Positions 18,845-28,911 are shown, numbered from the stretch's first letter. The stretch is DNA of 64,000 bases from Palsa-295 sp963781105 (GCA_963781105.1 CAWAED010000020.1:248001-312000); one strand, 5' to 3'. A program made the numbers and translations. The notes: generated by a model not told the origin, from the letters alone.

Positions 18845-18883
18845 ACGGATGCTGACATGGAGCCGTTTGGATGATGACGGTGG

Positions 18884-18942
18884 TTTATTAAACTTTATTA
18901 AACGTTCGTATTATTCCTTGCCGTTCTGCTAAGTCAAGTCAA
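18884..18942 (-). promoter_or_regulatory. Promoter and candidate operator of the glucosaminidase operon
   Basis: On the minus strand there is TTGACT (18937-18932), a 16-base spacer and AATAAT (18915-18910), a good sigma-70 promoter. Just downstream, at and after the expected start point, lies an exact tandem direct repeat of 10 bases, TTTATTAAAC on the plus strand at 18884-18893 and 18894-18903. A second TTGACT overlaps the first (18942-18937). Repeats placed over the transcription start are a common repressor-site position, and the upstream gene is a LacI-type regulator, but LacI sites are usually inverted repeats, so the assignment is tentative. Confidence 0.5.
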
Positions 18943-19004
18943 AACCAATCGAAAAAAAAGCACTGCCGCAGCCAGCCCGTGGCGGCGAGTCCCGCAGGCA
19001 GGAT

Positions 19005-19024
19005 GGGCACGGCACGCCGTGCCC
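19005..19024. terminator. Strong GC hairpin downstream of the LacI gene
   Basis: The perfect 9-bp inverted repeat GGGCACGGC / GCCGTGCCC has a 2-base spacer. It lies 26 bases beyond the lacI-type stop codon on the minus strand. There is no T-run after it. It may terminate the regulator transcript or be a copy of a dispersed palindromic repeat like those at 5203-5310. Confidence 0.5.
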
Positions 19025-19049
19025 CTATCGTCACGAGGCGGGAGGTGTG

Positions 19050-20129
19050 CTAGGCCCAAGAGACGGCGCGCGTGGATTCGCGCACTACGAGCTCCGGGGC
19101 GAGCTGGCGGTGGACCGCTACCGATTCGCGCTCTTCGATGGCTGCGTTGATGCCCTCCATGATCATGCCTACCGCCGCGGTTCCCAAGGCCTCCATGGGC
19201 TGGCGAATGGTGGTGAGCGAAGGCACGGACAGGCCGGCGGGAATCACGTCGTCAAAACCAATTACGGAGCAATCTTCCGGGACTTTGAGTCCGGCGCGGG
19301 CCAGGCCGCGAATGGCGCCGAAAGCAGTCATGTCGTCGAAGGCCATGATGGCGGTAAAACGTTTTTTGTGTTTCAGGAGTTCTTCAGTGAGCTTGAATCC
19401 ACCATCGAAACTGGAATTGGGATCGAGAGAATCGGGTAAATCCACAACGAGATTTGGATCAATTTCAAGGCCCATCGAGCGAGCGAAGGAGCGGACGCCG
19501 CGCCAGCGCGGGGAGCTATCCACGAGCATTTTGGGGCCGCGAATGAATGCGATTTTGCGGTGGCCGAGCGAGTACAGGTGCTCCAAGGCGAGATGCGCGC
19601 CGGCTTCGTTGTCTACCATGACGGAGCTGACGGCGCCGGAGCGGAGTTCGCGACCGATCATGACAGCGGGGATGTTGCGCTTTTCGAGGTCGGCGAGCAG
19701 ATCAATATCCACGAAGAGCCAGTTGGCGACGAAGACCAGAGCTTCGACAGGACGCGCGAGAAGCATTTCGAGATAGCGCTCGAAGCGTCCGCGCTGGTTG
19801 TGCACGTCGGTGAGAATCGGGAGATAGTTAGCCTGGTACAAGGAATTTTCGATGCCGCGGAGGATAAGCGTGCAGAACGGGTCGGTGATGTCGAAAACCA
19901 TCACGCCGACGGTGCGATTGCGTTTGGCACTGAGGAAACGCGAGACAACTTTGGGGCGGTAGGCGAGTTTCTTGGCGGCGCGTTCGATGCGGTCTTTGGT
20001 AGAGGGCGGAATGTAACGCGCGAGAGGGGCGTTATTGAGGACGATAGAGACGGTGGCGGGAGAGACGCCGCTTTCCTGCGCGACATCGCGCAGGGTGACG
20101 ACGGAACCTTTCGGCTTGCGACGGCTCAA
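19050..20129 (-). CDS. LacI-family transcriptional regulator
   Basis: The 359-residue protein has an N-terminal helix-turn-helix (VTLRDVAQESGVSPATVSIV, about 11-30), the hinge region with VSRFLSAKRNRTVGV, and a periplasmic-binding-protein-like effector domain (about 70-350) including FDDMTAFGAIRGL and SVIGFDD. It lies directly upstream of the exo-glucosaminidase operon on the same strand, so that operon is its likeliest target and an amino sugar its likeliest inducer. The N-terminal Lys-rich extension is short and normal. Confidence 0.92.
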   Translation of the reverse strand: MSRRKPKGSVVTLRDVAQESGVSPATVSIVLNNAPLARYIPPSTKDRIERAAKKLAYRPKVVSRFLSAKRNRTVGVMVFDITDPFCTLILRGIENSLYQANYLPILTDVHNQRGRFERYLEMLLARPVEALVFVANWLFVDIDLLADLEKRNIPAVMIGRELRSGAVSSVMVDNEAGAHLALEHLYSLGHRKIAFIRGPKMLVDSSPRWRGVRSFARSMGLEIDPNLVVDLPDSLDPNSSFDGGFKLTEELLKHKKRFTAIMAFDDMTAFGAIRGLARAGLKVPEDCSVIGFDDVIPAGLSVPSLTTIRQPMEALGTAAVGMIMEGINAAIEERESVAVHRQLAPELVVRESTRAVSWA

Positions 20130-20227
20130 GTGTTCTCCGCGGTTTAGGTGCGCTGGGAGCGCGAGCTAGAACGCACATCTTTATCACAGGCTGGGAGAGG
20201 AGGCTAGAGTGGAACCGCGAATCGTTC

Positions 20228-21706
20228 TCAAACGTGGGGGATTTGCGAGACGTTCCAGCCGCCGCCTATGGCTTTGATTAGCAGGACGCTGGCGGCCATG
20301 CGGCGAGTCAGGATATTTACCGCCGTAACTTCGTCGGAGAGCGCGGCGCTTTGCGCGGTGGTGACTTCGAGATAGTTGGTGACGCCGCCCTTGTAGCGGG
20401 TGATCGAGAGCGAGAGAGAATGTTGCGCGGCGGCGACAGCGCCAGCCTGGGTATCGGCTTCATTTTGAAGGATGCGCAGAGCGGCGAGATTGTCTTCGAC
20501 TTCCTGAAACGCGGTGAGCACGGTCTGGCGATAATTGTCCACGGACTGGTTCCAGGCGGATTTCGCCTGGTCGGAGACGCCGCGGCGACGCCCCGCGTCG
20601 AAGAGAGTTTCCGCAGCCTGGCCGCCAAGCATCCAGAAAGCGCTGGGACCCTGCAGCAGGGTTCCCGCAACGGCACTTTCAAAGCCTCCAGAAGCAGCGA
20701 GGGTCACTAACGGGAAATAGGCTGCCTTGGCTACTCCAATCTGGGCGTTCTGCTCCTGCACACGGCGCTCGGCAGCGGAAATATCAGGGCGACGTTCGAG
20801 CAAATCGGACGGCAAGCCCGCAGGGACGAGCGGCGGCGGTGCGGTGAGAGGAGTCGGCGGGAGACTGAATTGCGCTGCGGGTTTGCCGACCAGAACCGCG
20901 ATGGCGTGCTCAAACGCGGCCCTTTGTACTTCGACGTCAACGGACTCGGCGCGGGTGGTTTCGAGAATGGTCTGCGCCTGCGCGACGTCCACGGCTGAAG
21001 CCAAGCCGCCGTGATAGCGGCTTTCGGTCAACTCGAGAGCCTTTTCGTACGATTGAACCGTGGAATCGAGCAGTTGCTTCTGCGCGTCCAAACCGCGTAA
21101 CTGGAAGTAATCGGAAGCAAGCTCCGCATGAAGGCTCAAACTGACGTTGGCAAGATCGGCAGCGGTGGCCTGGGCTTCCGAGCGGCTGGCTTCGACGGTG
21201 CGGCGCACGCGGCCCCACAGGTCGGCCTCGTAGGAAACATCAATGGGTAGAACGAAGTCGTTGTAGTCCTTTTTTTCGAGCGTGCGGTTGAAGAGCGGTT
21301 TGTTTTGAGACTGATCGGTGCGCGAGGCGGCAAAGCTCCCCGTGACATTGGGGAACAACTGCGAGCGGGTAATTTTGAGAGCGGCGCGCGCTTCGGCGAA
21401 TTGTTCTTGCTCGGCTTTCAGGGTCTGGTTGGAGACGTCAATCTGCTCTTCGAGCGAGTTGAGCTGCGTATCCTGGTAAATCTCCCACCATTTGCCTCTG
21501 GCGATCGCGTCGCTCGGCTGCGCCGGTTTCCAGTCCGGGGGAAGTTCTTTGTAGGCCGTGGGGACTTCCGCGGTGGGACGAACGTAATTGGGGCCAACCG
21601 TACAACCAGCAACAAACAGAAAGGCCGCGCCGGACACGAGCGTCAAAGAACGGCAGCGGCGGGAATCTCGACGCGCGAGTGAGTTAATGAGCTGCAGGCG
21701 GCGCAC
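20228..21706 (-). CDS. RND efflux outer-membrane lipoprotein (TolC/OprM/NodT family)
   Basis: The 492-residue protein has a lipoprotein signal with lipobox FVAGC (Cys about residue 35) followed by TVGPNYVRP, the typical start of OprM/NodT family factors. Two outer-membrane-efflux repeats follow, with LASDYFQLRGLDAQ in the first and PDISAAERRVQEQNAQIGVAKAAYFP in the middle. It forms the outer-membrane channel for the pump encoded upstream. The start is GTG at 21706, overlapping the adaptor gene end by 23 bases, so translation is coupled. Confidence 0.93.
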   Translation of the reverse strand: MRRLQLINSLARRDSRRCRSLTLVSGAAFLFVAGCTVGPNYVRPTAEVPTAYKELPPDWKPAQPSDAIARGKWWEIYQDTQLNSLEEQIDVSNQTLKAEQEQFAEARAALKITRSQLFPNVTGSFAASRTDQSQNKPLFNRTLEKKDYNDFVLPIDVSYEADLWGRVRRTVEASRSEAQATAADLANVSLSLHAELASDYFQLRGLDAQKQLLDSTVQSYEKALELTESRYHGGLASAVDVAQAQTILETTRAESVDVEVQRAAFEHAIAVLVGKPAAQFSLPPTPLTAPPPLVPAGLPSDLLERRPDISAAERRVQEQNAQIGVAKAAYFPLVTLAASGGFESAVAGTLLQGPSAFWMLGGQAAETLFDAGRRRGVSDQAKSAWNQSVDNYRQTVLTAFQEVEDNLAALRILQNEADTQAGAVAAAQHSLSLSITRYKGGVTNYLEVTTAQSAALSDEVTAVNILTRRMAASVLLIKAIGGGWNVSQIPHV

Positions 21707-22919
21707 TGCTCGAACCTCCTTGCGGGTTTGGCTGGGCGATCTTGACCTGTTCGCCGTCTATGACCGAATCAGGCGGGCTGACGATAACGGATTCCTGTCC
21801 GGTGAGGCCGGAGATTACTTCGATTTCCGCGCCGAAGTCGCGACCCGGCTTGATGTCGACGAGCTTGACCTTGTTATTTTCGACGGTGGCGAGCTGCAAA
21901 CCCGCCGAGCGAAAGATCAGCGCGTTCACCGGGATAATAAAGGTCGGAATGTCGGACGGAATTTTCAGGTGCACTTCGGTGAAAGCACCGGGAAGAAGTT
22001 CGCCCGTAGGATTATCCACATCCACTTCGACCAGCAGCGTGCGGGACGCTAGGTCAATGGCGTTGGCGGTGCGTACGAGTCTTCCCTGAAACTTCCGCCC
22101 GGGAAACTGGGCGAGGGTGAGATCGGCAGTGATGCCCGGCTTGGCCGCGGGGGAATATGGCTGCGGTACGTTAATAAATACGCGCAATGTGCGAATGGCG
22201 GCCATGTGGAAAAGTTCCTTAGCCGGAGTGCCTGAGCCAGAATCAATCAATTGGCCTATATCGGTCTCACGCGCGGTGATGACGCCATCGAACGGCGCGT
22301 AGATTTTCGTGAAGGATTGCAGGTCCTCAAGACGCTTTACGTTGTAGGCCGCCGAGTCCACGGTCGCTTTCTTGGCCGCGTAGTCACCGTGCGCGTTGTC
22401 TACATCCTGTTGCGAAACGGAATCGGTGTTCTTCAGACCTTCATACCGATTGTTCGTGATTTGCGAAAGCCCCAGGTTCGCCTGGGCAGTGTTTAAGTCC
22501 GCGCGAGCTTGCTCTAACTGCTGGTCAACTTCGGGCGTGTCAATTATGGCGAGCAACTGGCCTTTGCGCACGTGGGCGCCAATGTCGAAATACCAGGATT
22601 GGAGATATCCGTTGGTGCGAGCGTAAATCGGAGCATCTATAAAGGCCTGCATGTTACCGGGCAAAACAAGCTCCTGCTGGGGCGACCCGCGCTTGGGTTG
22701 AATCACTTGGACGACGGGAACCGCCAGTTGGTCGGTTTCAACCTTGAGCGCGGCCTTCGCCCGCAGACGCGGAACGACGCCGGCGACTACAATCGCGACG
22801 ATGACCAGGAACGCGACAATCGCGATGAGCGCTCCATGACTTGGTGTCGAAGCGTTCGGCGCGGGACCGCCACGATCCGGCTGCCCGGGTTTTTCACCAA
22901 CCAACTCTGTCATCTTCAT
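21684..22919 (-). CDS. RND efflux membrane-fusion (adaptor) protein
   Basis: The 411-residue protein has one N-terminal membrane helix (about 30-52), a barrel-sandwich/lipoyl part split by a coiled-coil hairpin (about 115-205, with PEVDQQLEQARADLNTAQANL), then beta-barrel domains (IYAPFDGVITARETDIGQLI). This is the HlyD/AcrA architecture that links the inner-membrane pump to the outer channel. It lies 66 bases after the pump gene and overlaps the channel gene. No substrate can be inferred. Confidence 0.93.
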   Translation of the reverse strand: MKMTELVGEKPGQPDRGGPAPNASTPSHGALIAIVAFLVIVAIVVAGVVPRLRAKAALKVETDQLAVPVVQVIQPKRGSPQQELVLPGNMQAFIDAPIYARTNGYLQSWYFDIGAHVRKGQLLAIIDTPEVDQQLEQARADLNTAQANLGLSQITNNRYEGLKNTDSVSQQDVDNAHGDYAAKKATVDSAAYNVKRLEDLQSFTKIYAPFDGVITARETDIGQLIDSGSGTPAKELFHMAAIRTLRVFINVPQPYSPAAKPGITADLTLAQFPGRKFQGRLVRTANAIDLASRTLLVEVDVDNPTGELLPGAFTEVHLKIPSDIPTFIIPVNALIFRSAGLQLATVENNKVKLVDIKPGRDFGAEIEVISGLTGQESVIVSPPDSVIDGEQVKIAQPNPQGGSSSAPPAAH

Positions 22920-22985
22920 CCTCTTGGGACACTGTCTTGGGCTCTTGCGGCGTACTCTAATGATGCGGCTGAGGCATGCCGCGTT

Positions 22986-25900
22986 TCAACTCGCTTCAGT
23001 TTCCTTCGTCTCGCGCAGGCCATGCACGATGCTAAAGGTGACCGGAACGAAAAACAGCGTGGCGACGGTTGCAAACAGCAAACCGCCAATTACCGCGCGG
23101 CCCAGTGGCGCATTCTGTTCGCCGCCTTCGCCCAACCCCAGCGACATCGGCAGCATGCCGATGATCATGGCGAGAGCGGTCATGAGAACCGGGCGAAATC
23201 GGGTGAAGCCAGCTTCCGAAGCGGCCTCGGCAGCCGTCTTCCCTTCTCCCAACCTTTCTTTCGAGAAGCTAACCACCAGAATGCTATTGGCCGTGGCCAC
23301 GCCCATGCACATGATGGCGCCGGTCAAGGCCGGCACGCTGACAGTCGTCCTTGTGATAAACAAGAACCAAACGATTCCCGCCAGCGCTCCTGGCAATGCC
23401 ATGAGGATGATAAAGGGATCCAGCCAGGATTGAAAATTCACGACGATAAGCAGGTAAACCAGGACGATGGAAAACGCCAGGCCCCAGAGCAGTCCGGAAA
23501 ATGAGGAAGCCATTGTAAGAATCTGACCACGAACCACAATGCGGGAACCGACGGGAAGATCTTTCTTGCTCTGATTGATGATGGGAGTGATCTCGCGCGA
23601 GAGACCACCAAGGTCGCGGCCTTCCACCGCACCGAAAATATCAATAACCGGCATGATGTCATAGTGCGAGACCACGCCCATCTCGGTGCCCCGGCTGAAC
23701 GAAGCGACCGTCGCCATAATTTCGGATAGCGGGGTTCCCGGGCCGGTGACGGGTATATTTTCCAGATCCTGCATGCTGTCCACGCGATATTGCGGAGTTT
23801 GAGCGGCGATGTTGTAGCTGACGCCGGTCCGGGGATCGAGCCAAAACGTCGGCGTGGTCTGGAAGCTGCCGCTCAGGGAAATGAGCAGACTCTGCGCAAT
23901 ATCGCGAGTGGAATATCCTATCTGTTGGGCCTTCGTGCGATCCACGTCAATGTGCAGTTTTGGCTGATCGAACTGCTGCTGAATGCGCATATCTACGGTG
24001 CCTGGAACATATTTCAGCCGGTTCAGCAGCTTGTCGGCAAATATCCTATCGGCGCCAAGATTTCTTCCGAGGATTTGAATATCAATCGGGGCCGGAAGCC
24101 CGAAATTCAAAATTTGACTGACGATATCGGCCGGCAAGAAATAAAAAGTGACGCCCGGAAAATCCTGGGCCAACCTGATCCGCAGATCGTGGACATACTT
24201 CTCAGTGGGATGATGGTCTCTCGAAAGTTCCGCGAGAATATCGGCGTCTCCCGTTCCGATCGGCGCGGAATTGCTGTAAGAAAGGTTGATGCTGCTATAG
24301 GGAAGCCCGATATTGTCAATCAGGCTGACCAGTTCGGACTGCGGAATCTGTTGGCGAATGACCGCCTCCACGCGGTCGCAGAGGGCTGCGGTTTCCTCGA
24401 TGCGAGTGCCGGTGGGTGCGCGCATATGCAGCTTGAACTCGCCGCTATCCACGCTGGGGAAAAAGTCCTGGCCGAGCAACGGCAGAAGAGCAAAAGAAAG
24501 TACGCAAGCGGCCAAAAAGCCGATGGCAAAGAGCACGCGGTGGCGAATGCAGCGTTCGAGCAGTCCATGATAGCGTTCGCGGAGCCGTTCGAAATGGTGT
24601 TCAAACGCCTGTTGCATACGCGCAAACGGGTTCGAAGACTTCGCCGTTTGTCCCGGAACCTCTTCGGTTCGCTCCTGGAGCAAATATTTCGCCATGGTCG
24701 GCACCAGGGTTCTGGAAAGCAGATAAGAGGCGAGCATGGCGAACGACACGGCTTCGGCGAGTGGAACGAAAAGGTACCTGGCGACGCCAGTGAGAAAGAA
24801 CATCGGCACGAATACGATGCAAATAGAAAGCGTCGAAACCAACGCTGGCACAGCGATCTGCGAAGCACCATCCAGGATGGCCTGAACGATTTCCTTACCC
24901 TGGTCAATGTTGCGATTGATGTTTTCGATTTCGACGGTGGCGTCGTCCACCAGAATGCCGACGGCGAGAGCGAGACCCCCGAGAGTCATGATGTTGATCG
25001 TCTCGCCGAGGGCGCTCAGGACGATCAGGGACGTCAGGATCGAAAGCGGAATCGAGACCGCGATGATCAGTGTGCTGCGCCAACTCCCCAGGAAAACCAA
25101 AATCATGAATCCCGTTAAGCAAGCAGCGATGAGAGCTTCGCGGACGACGCCCACGATGGATGCCTTTACGAAGATGGATTGGTCAGAAAGCGGCGTAATT
25201 TTCAGGGCGGGTGGCAGACCCGCGGCAATCGTGGGCAGCAACGCTTTGACGCCGGAGATGATATCCAGTGTGGAAGCGTCGCCGGCTTTCAAAATCACCA
25301 TCAGCGAGGAGCGCTGGCCATTAACGCGGACGATATTGGTTTGCGGAGGAAAGCCGTCGCGGACATTGGCGACGTCGTGGATATAGATCGTGGAGGTGCC
25401 GGACTGTTTGATGGGAAGATTGTTTAATTCCGGAACTGTTAACGGCGCGGCGTTCGTATCCACTTCGTACTCGAACGTGCCGATTTTCGCAGTGCCGGTG
25501 GGAAGGATCAGGTTTTGAAGGCTAATGGCGTTGACCACGTCGAGAGGCGAAAGTCCCTTGGACTGTAGCTCACCCGTATCGAGGTCAACTTGCACTTGCC
25601 GTTGCTTGCCGCCATAAGGATAGGGAATGGCGGCGCCAGGGACGGTAACCAGACCGGTGCGAATGAAATTCAGTCCGAGATCACCCAACTGTTGCTCGGA
25701 AAGGCCCTGACCGGACAGCGCGAGTTGAATGATGGGAACGCTCGAGGCGTTGTATTGAATGACCAGCGGAGGCGTGGTGCCTGGCGGGAGTTGGCGCAAG
25801 AGTGTCTGTGAAACCGCGGTGACTTGTGCCACCGCGTTGCCGATATTGACGCCCGGGTGAAAGAAGATTTTGACGACGCCGATCCCGTTCAGCGATTGCG

Positions 25901-26147
25901 ATTCGATGTGCTCGATGTCATTTACAGTGGTTGTAAGCACGCGCTCGTACTGATAGACGATCCGGTTACCCATATCCTCCGGCGAAAGACCCGTGTAGTT
26001 CCAAAGAACGCTGACGACCGGAATGTCAATGTTGGGAAAGATATCAGTCGGCGTACGAAGAATGGAAACGGGCCCGAGAATGAGCAGGAGTATGGCAGCG
26101 ACGACGAATGTATAAGGCCGGCGTAAGGCCAGCCGAACAATCCACAT
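22986..26147 (-). CDS. RND efflux pump permease (AcrB-like)
   Basis: The 1053-residue protein is full length for the AcrB/MdtBC superfamily. It starts with the usual first helix and the string PTDIFPNIDIPVVSVLW, has the ALAVGILVDDATVEIENI motif in helix 4 that carries the proton-relay Asp residues, and a second half repeating the layout. It exports small molecules by proton antiport. It is the first gene of a three-gene operon with adaptor and channel. The family branch resembles the heavy pump set common in soil Acidobacteriota. Confidence 0.95.
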   Translation of the reverse strand: MWIVRLALRRPYTFVVAAILLLILGPVSILRTPTDIFPNIDIPVVSVLWNYTGLSPEDMGNRIVYQYERVLTTTVNDIEHIESQSLNGIGVVKIFFHPGVNIGNAVAQVTAVSQTLLRQLPPGTTPPLVIQYNASSVPIIQLALSGQGLSEQQLGDLGLNFIRTGLVTVPGAAIPYPYGGKQRQVQVDLDTGELQSKGLSPLDVVNAISLQNLILPTGTAKIGTFEYEVDTNAAPLTVPELNNLPIKQSGTSTIYIHDVANVRDGFPPQTNIVRVNGQRSSLMVILKAGDASTLDIISGVKALLPTIAAGLPPALKITPLSDQSIFVKASIVGVVREALIAACLTGFMILVFLGSWRSTLIIAVSIPLSILTSLIVLSALGETINIMTLGGLALAVGILVDDATVEIENINRNIDQGKEIVQAILDGASQIAVPALVSTLSICIVFVPMFFLTGVARYLFVPLAEAVSFAMLASYLLSRTLVPTMAKYLLQERTEEVPGQTAKSSNPFARMQQAFEHHFERLRERYHGLLERCIRHRVLFAIGFLAACVLSFALLPLLGQDFFPSVDSGEFKLHMRAPTGTRIEETAALCDRVEAVIRQQIPQSELVSLIDNIGLPYSSINLSYSNSAPIGTGDADILAELSRDHHPTEKYVHDLRIRLAQDFPGVTFYFLPADIVSQILNFGLPAPIDIQILGRNLGADRIFADKLLNRLKYVPGTVDMRIQQQFDQPKLHIDVDRTKAQQIGYSTRDIAQSLLISLSGSFQTTPTFWLDPRTGVSYNIAAQTPQYRVDSMQDLENIPVTGPGTPLSEIMATVASFSRGTEMGVVSHYDIMPVIDIFGAVEGRDLGGLSREITPIINQSKKDLPVGSRIVVRGQILTMASSFSGLLWGLAFSIVLVYLLIVVNFQSWLDPFIILMALPGALAGIVWFLFITRTTVSVPALTGAIMCMGVATANSILVVSFSKERLGEGKTAAEAASEAGFTRFRPVLMTALAMIIGMLPMSLGLGEGGEQNAPLGRAVIGGLLFATVATLFFVPVTFSIVHGLRETKETEAS

Positions 26148-26602
26148 CGATAGTTCCCCTTAATGCCCAGAAAGAACCACACCGAGGAGCCCGTGAAGCA
26201 GGACAGACGCTACTCGGGCAATATTATGGCACGTCGAATTCCAAAGCTGTAGAGCCAGGGTTGAGCGAAGGCTGTAAGACATTCAGCGGGCCTGATTTAA
26301 ACTCTCCGGAGGAACGTCGGCAGTGAATAATTGACGTGCGCGATATCCCGTCGAGCTACGACGGTCTTTCGCCAACTGTCGGCCCACCGTCGCGCATCCG
26401 ATGAGAGCTCCGGGCCGATGCCAGTGGCTCGAAATCCGTATCCATCGTAGTTATTGGACCGCGCGGCATTTTGAATGGAGGACTGCGAAACTTGCGGGCC
26501 ACTGTATGCGTCAGAGTATGGGAGGGTTACAGGAGTACTGGGATCGTGAATCTATCGTAAAGCGAATCCCATCTGATGGATATATCGAGGGCGGGCTAGC
26601 CG
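26148..26602. other. Divergent intergenic region, RND operon / sigma-54 activator
   Basis: This 455-base region separates the divergent pump operon and activator gene. A short inverted repeat GTCG-AGCTA-CGAC occurs near 26350. I see no convincing ORF: the frames open here read out of phase into the activator gene. Promoters for both directions must lie here but I could not single out clear hexamers. Confidence 0.4.
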
Positions 26603-28714
26603 ATGGAACAAGCTACGCGGATGCAGCCGATCTCAGTGCCGCGGCGGAGCGCGGAAACAACGCTCCAGCAATACGCGATGCTGCTCGAAGTTTCGAAGTC
26701 CATTGTTTCTCACCAGAATCTTGCCGAACTATTTCATGACCTTTCCGAACGCCTGAAGGGATTGCTAAATTTTCATTTTCTGTCGCTGGTGCTGTATGAC
26801 CCGGCGCGGAACGTAATGCGCATGCACGTGCTGGAGACGACCGCGGCATCGGCGGTTCGCGCTGGCGATGAATTCGGCATGGACGAATCGCCTTCGGCCA
26901 CGGCCTGCAGCACGCAACAGCCGTTCATTATCGAAGACACGCGCACCGACGAACGTTTCCCACGCGTGATGAAATTGCTGCGTGCGCAGAACGTGCGGTC
27001 ATTTTGTAGCTTGCCGCTTACGTCGGCACACCGCCGACTGGGGACGATGAACTTCGGCTCGGAAGAGCCTGGGACCTTCACGCTGGAGGACCTCGAATTC
27101 CCACGGCTGGTTGCGGCGCAATTGGCAGTGGCCGTGGATAATGCGCTGAATTTCGAAGAGGCGCAGTCTCTACATCATCAGTTGGCGCGCGACCGCGACC
27201 GCCTGCAGCTTTTGCTGGACCTGAACAATCGCATGGTTTCCAGTCTGGATCTCCGCGAGCTCTTTCGCGCGATTTCCTCGGGAATACGGCGGGTGATGGA
27301 GTGCGACTACGCTGGTTTGTCCCTGCCCGATCCGGACAAAGAGGAAACCATGCGGGTTTATGCGCTCGATTTTCCGGAAGGCAAGGGTCTGCTGCACGAG
27401 GAAATGCAGGTGCCATTTGAAGGCGCGTCTTCCGCGAAAGCTTATCTTACGATGAAGCCGGTGACCCTGGATAGCGGTTCTCCCGGTTGGCGCAAATCGC
27501 CGATTGCGCAAATCGCGGCGAATGAAGGTCTGACACGGTTGTGCTTTTTGCCTTTGATTGCGCGCAATCGGGCGATTGGGAGCTTGAACCTGGGCAGGCT
27601 GCGGGACGAGGCGTTCACGCAGGAGGACATACATTTTCTGGGGCAGATTGCGAGCCAGGTGGCTATCGCCGTAGAAAACGCGTTGGACTTCGCGAAAGTG
27701 ACGGAATCGCGCGCGCGGCTCGCGGAGGAAGGCCGCTATCTGAAAGAGGAGCTGCGCACGGAACACGATTTCGAAGAGATTGTGGGAGAGAGCGCGGCTT
27801 TAAAGGCCGTGCTGAAACAGGTGGAGACGGTGGCGCCGACAGGTTCGACGGTGTTGATTTTGGGCGAAACCGGGACCGGAAAAGAACTGATCGCACGAGC
27901 GATTCATAATTTGAGCACGCGAAAAGAACAGCCGTTCGTGAAAGTGAATTGCGCCGCGATACCGCTCGGACTGCTTGAGAGCGAGTTATTTGGGCATGAA
28001 CGCGGCGCGTTCACTGGGGCGATCGCACAGAAGGTGGGACGCTTCGAGCTGGCGCATAAAGGAACGCTGTTTTTGGATGAGGTCGGGGATATTCCGCTGG
28101 AATTGCAACCGAAGCTGCTGCGGGTACTGCAGGAGCAGGAATTCGAGAGGCTGGGGAGTACGAAGACTACTCGCGTGGAAGTGCGAATGGTGGCTGCGAC
28201 CAGCCGCGATCTGGCGCAGATGATCGTGGCGAATCAGTTCCGGCGAGATCTTTTCTACCGTTTGAATATTTTTCCTTTGTCGCTGCCGCCATTGCGCGGG
28301 CGGCGAGAAGATATCGCGCTGCTGGTGGAACATTTTGTCGAGAAATATGCGGGCTTGATGAGCAAGAAAATAGCCAAGGTCCCCGACGACGTGATGCAAG
28401 CGCTACGGGAGTACCATTGGCCGGGGAACATCCGCGAACTGCAGAACATCATCGAGCGGGCCGTGATTCTTTCGCCTGGGGCCGTGCTACGGCTGTCGTT
28501 GGCTGAATTGCAGAGCCAGAACAATGAGGCGAGTGCCGTGTCCGGCCGTCCGGAAACGCTGCAAGAGGTCGAGAAGCTGCACATTCTGCAGACGCTGCGG
28601 CAGACGAGATGGGTCATCGGCGGACCATCCGGCGCCGCGGTGAAGTTGGGAATGAAAAGGACTTCATTGGTTTACAAGATGGGCAAGCTGGGGATTACTC
28701 GTCCCTGGAAGTGA
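26603..28714 (+). CDS. Sigma-54-dependent activator with two GAF domains
   Basis: The 703-residue protein has two GAF sensor domains (about 35-180 and 205-365), a short coiled coil (about 370-395) and a sigma-54 AAA+ domain (about 395-625) with Walker A GETGTGKE, the sigma-54 contact loop GAFTGA and Walker B GTLFLDEVG. A C-terminal Fis-like helix-turn-helix ends with AVKLGMKRTSLVYKMGKLGI. This is the FhlA/NorR type of activator, switched by a ligand bound to GAF rather than by phosphorylation. The divergent efflux operon and the downstream aldo/keto reductase are possible targets. Confidence 0.93.
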   Translation: MEQATRMQPISVPRRSAETTLQQYAMLLEVSKSIVSHQNLAELFHDLSERLKGLLNFHFLSLVLYDPARNVMRMHVLETTAASAVRAGDEFGMDESPSATACSTQQPFIIEDTRTDERFPRVMKLLRAQNVRSFCSLPLTSAHRRLGTMNFGSEEPGTFTLEDLEFPRLVAAQLAVAVDNALNFEEAQSLHHQLARDRDRLQLLLDLNNRMVSSLDLRELFRAISSGIRRVMECDYAGLSLPDPDKEETMRVYALDFPEGKGLLHEEMQVPFEGASSAKAYLTMKPVTLDSGSPGWRKSPIAQIAANEGLTRLCFLPLIARNRAIGSLNLGRLRDEAFTQEDIHFLGQIASQVAIAVENALDFAKVTESRARLAEEGRYLKEELRTEHDFEEIVGESAALKAVLKQVETVAPTGSTVLILGETGTGKELIARAIHNLSTRKEQPFVKVNCAAIPLGLLESELFGHERGAFTGAIAQKVGRFELAHKGTLFLDEVGDIPLELQPKLLRVLQEQEFERLGSTKTTRVEVRMVAATSRDLAQMIVANQFRRDLFYRLNIFPLSLPPLRGRREDIALLVEHFVEKYAGLMSKKIAKVPDDVMQALREYHWPGNIRELQNIIERAVILSPGAVLRLSLAELQSQNNEASAVSGRPETLQEVEKLHILQTLRQTRWVIGGPSGAAVKLGMKRTSLVYKMGKLGITRPWK

Positions 28715-28911
28715 CGGCATTTCGTCTTGTGACGAGCGACCGTCCGACTGCGTGGCACTCAATCGCTGCGAAACACTTCGGCAAAGCTCAAATACCTTCC
28801 TTTCATTCTCCTGAATTTGCGCAAGATAGCGCCGGCATCTAAGTGCGTTGAGCGTGCGAACGAAAGTGGCAGTCAAAGTGCCGACTACATGCGTGCACGG
28901 AGGAAGCTCGG

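Noticed and set aside
23790..25118. 442-residue open frame antisense to the RND pump
   Set aside because: Composition (Arg/His/Gln-rich, no hydrophobic core) shows it is a shadow of the pump gene.
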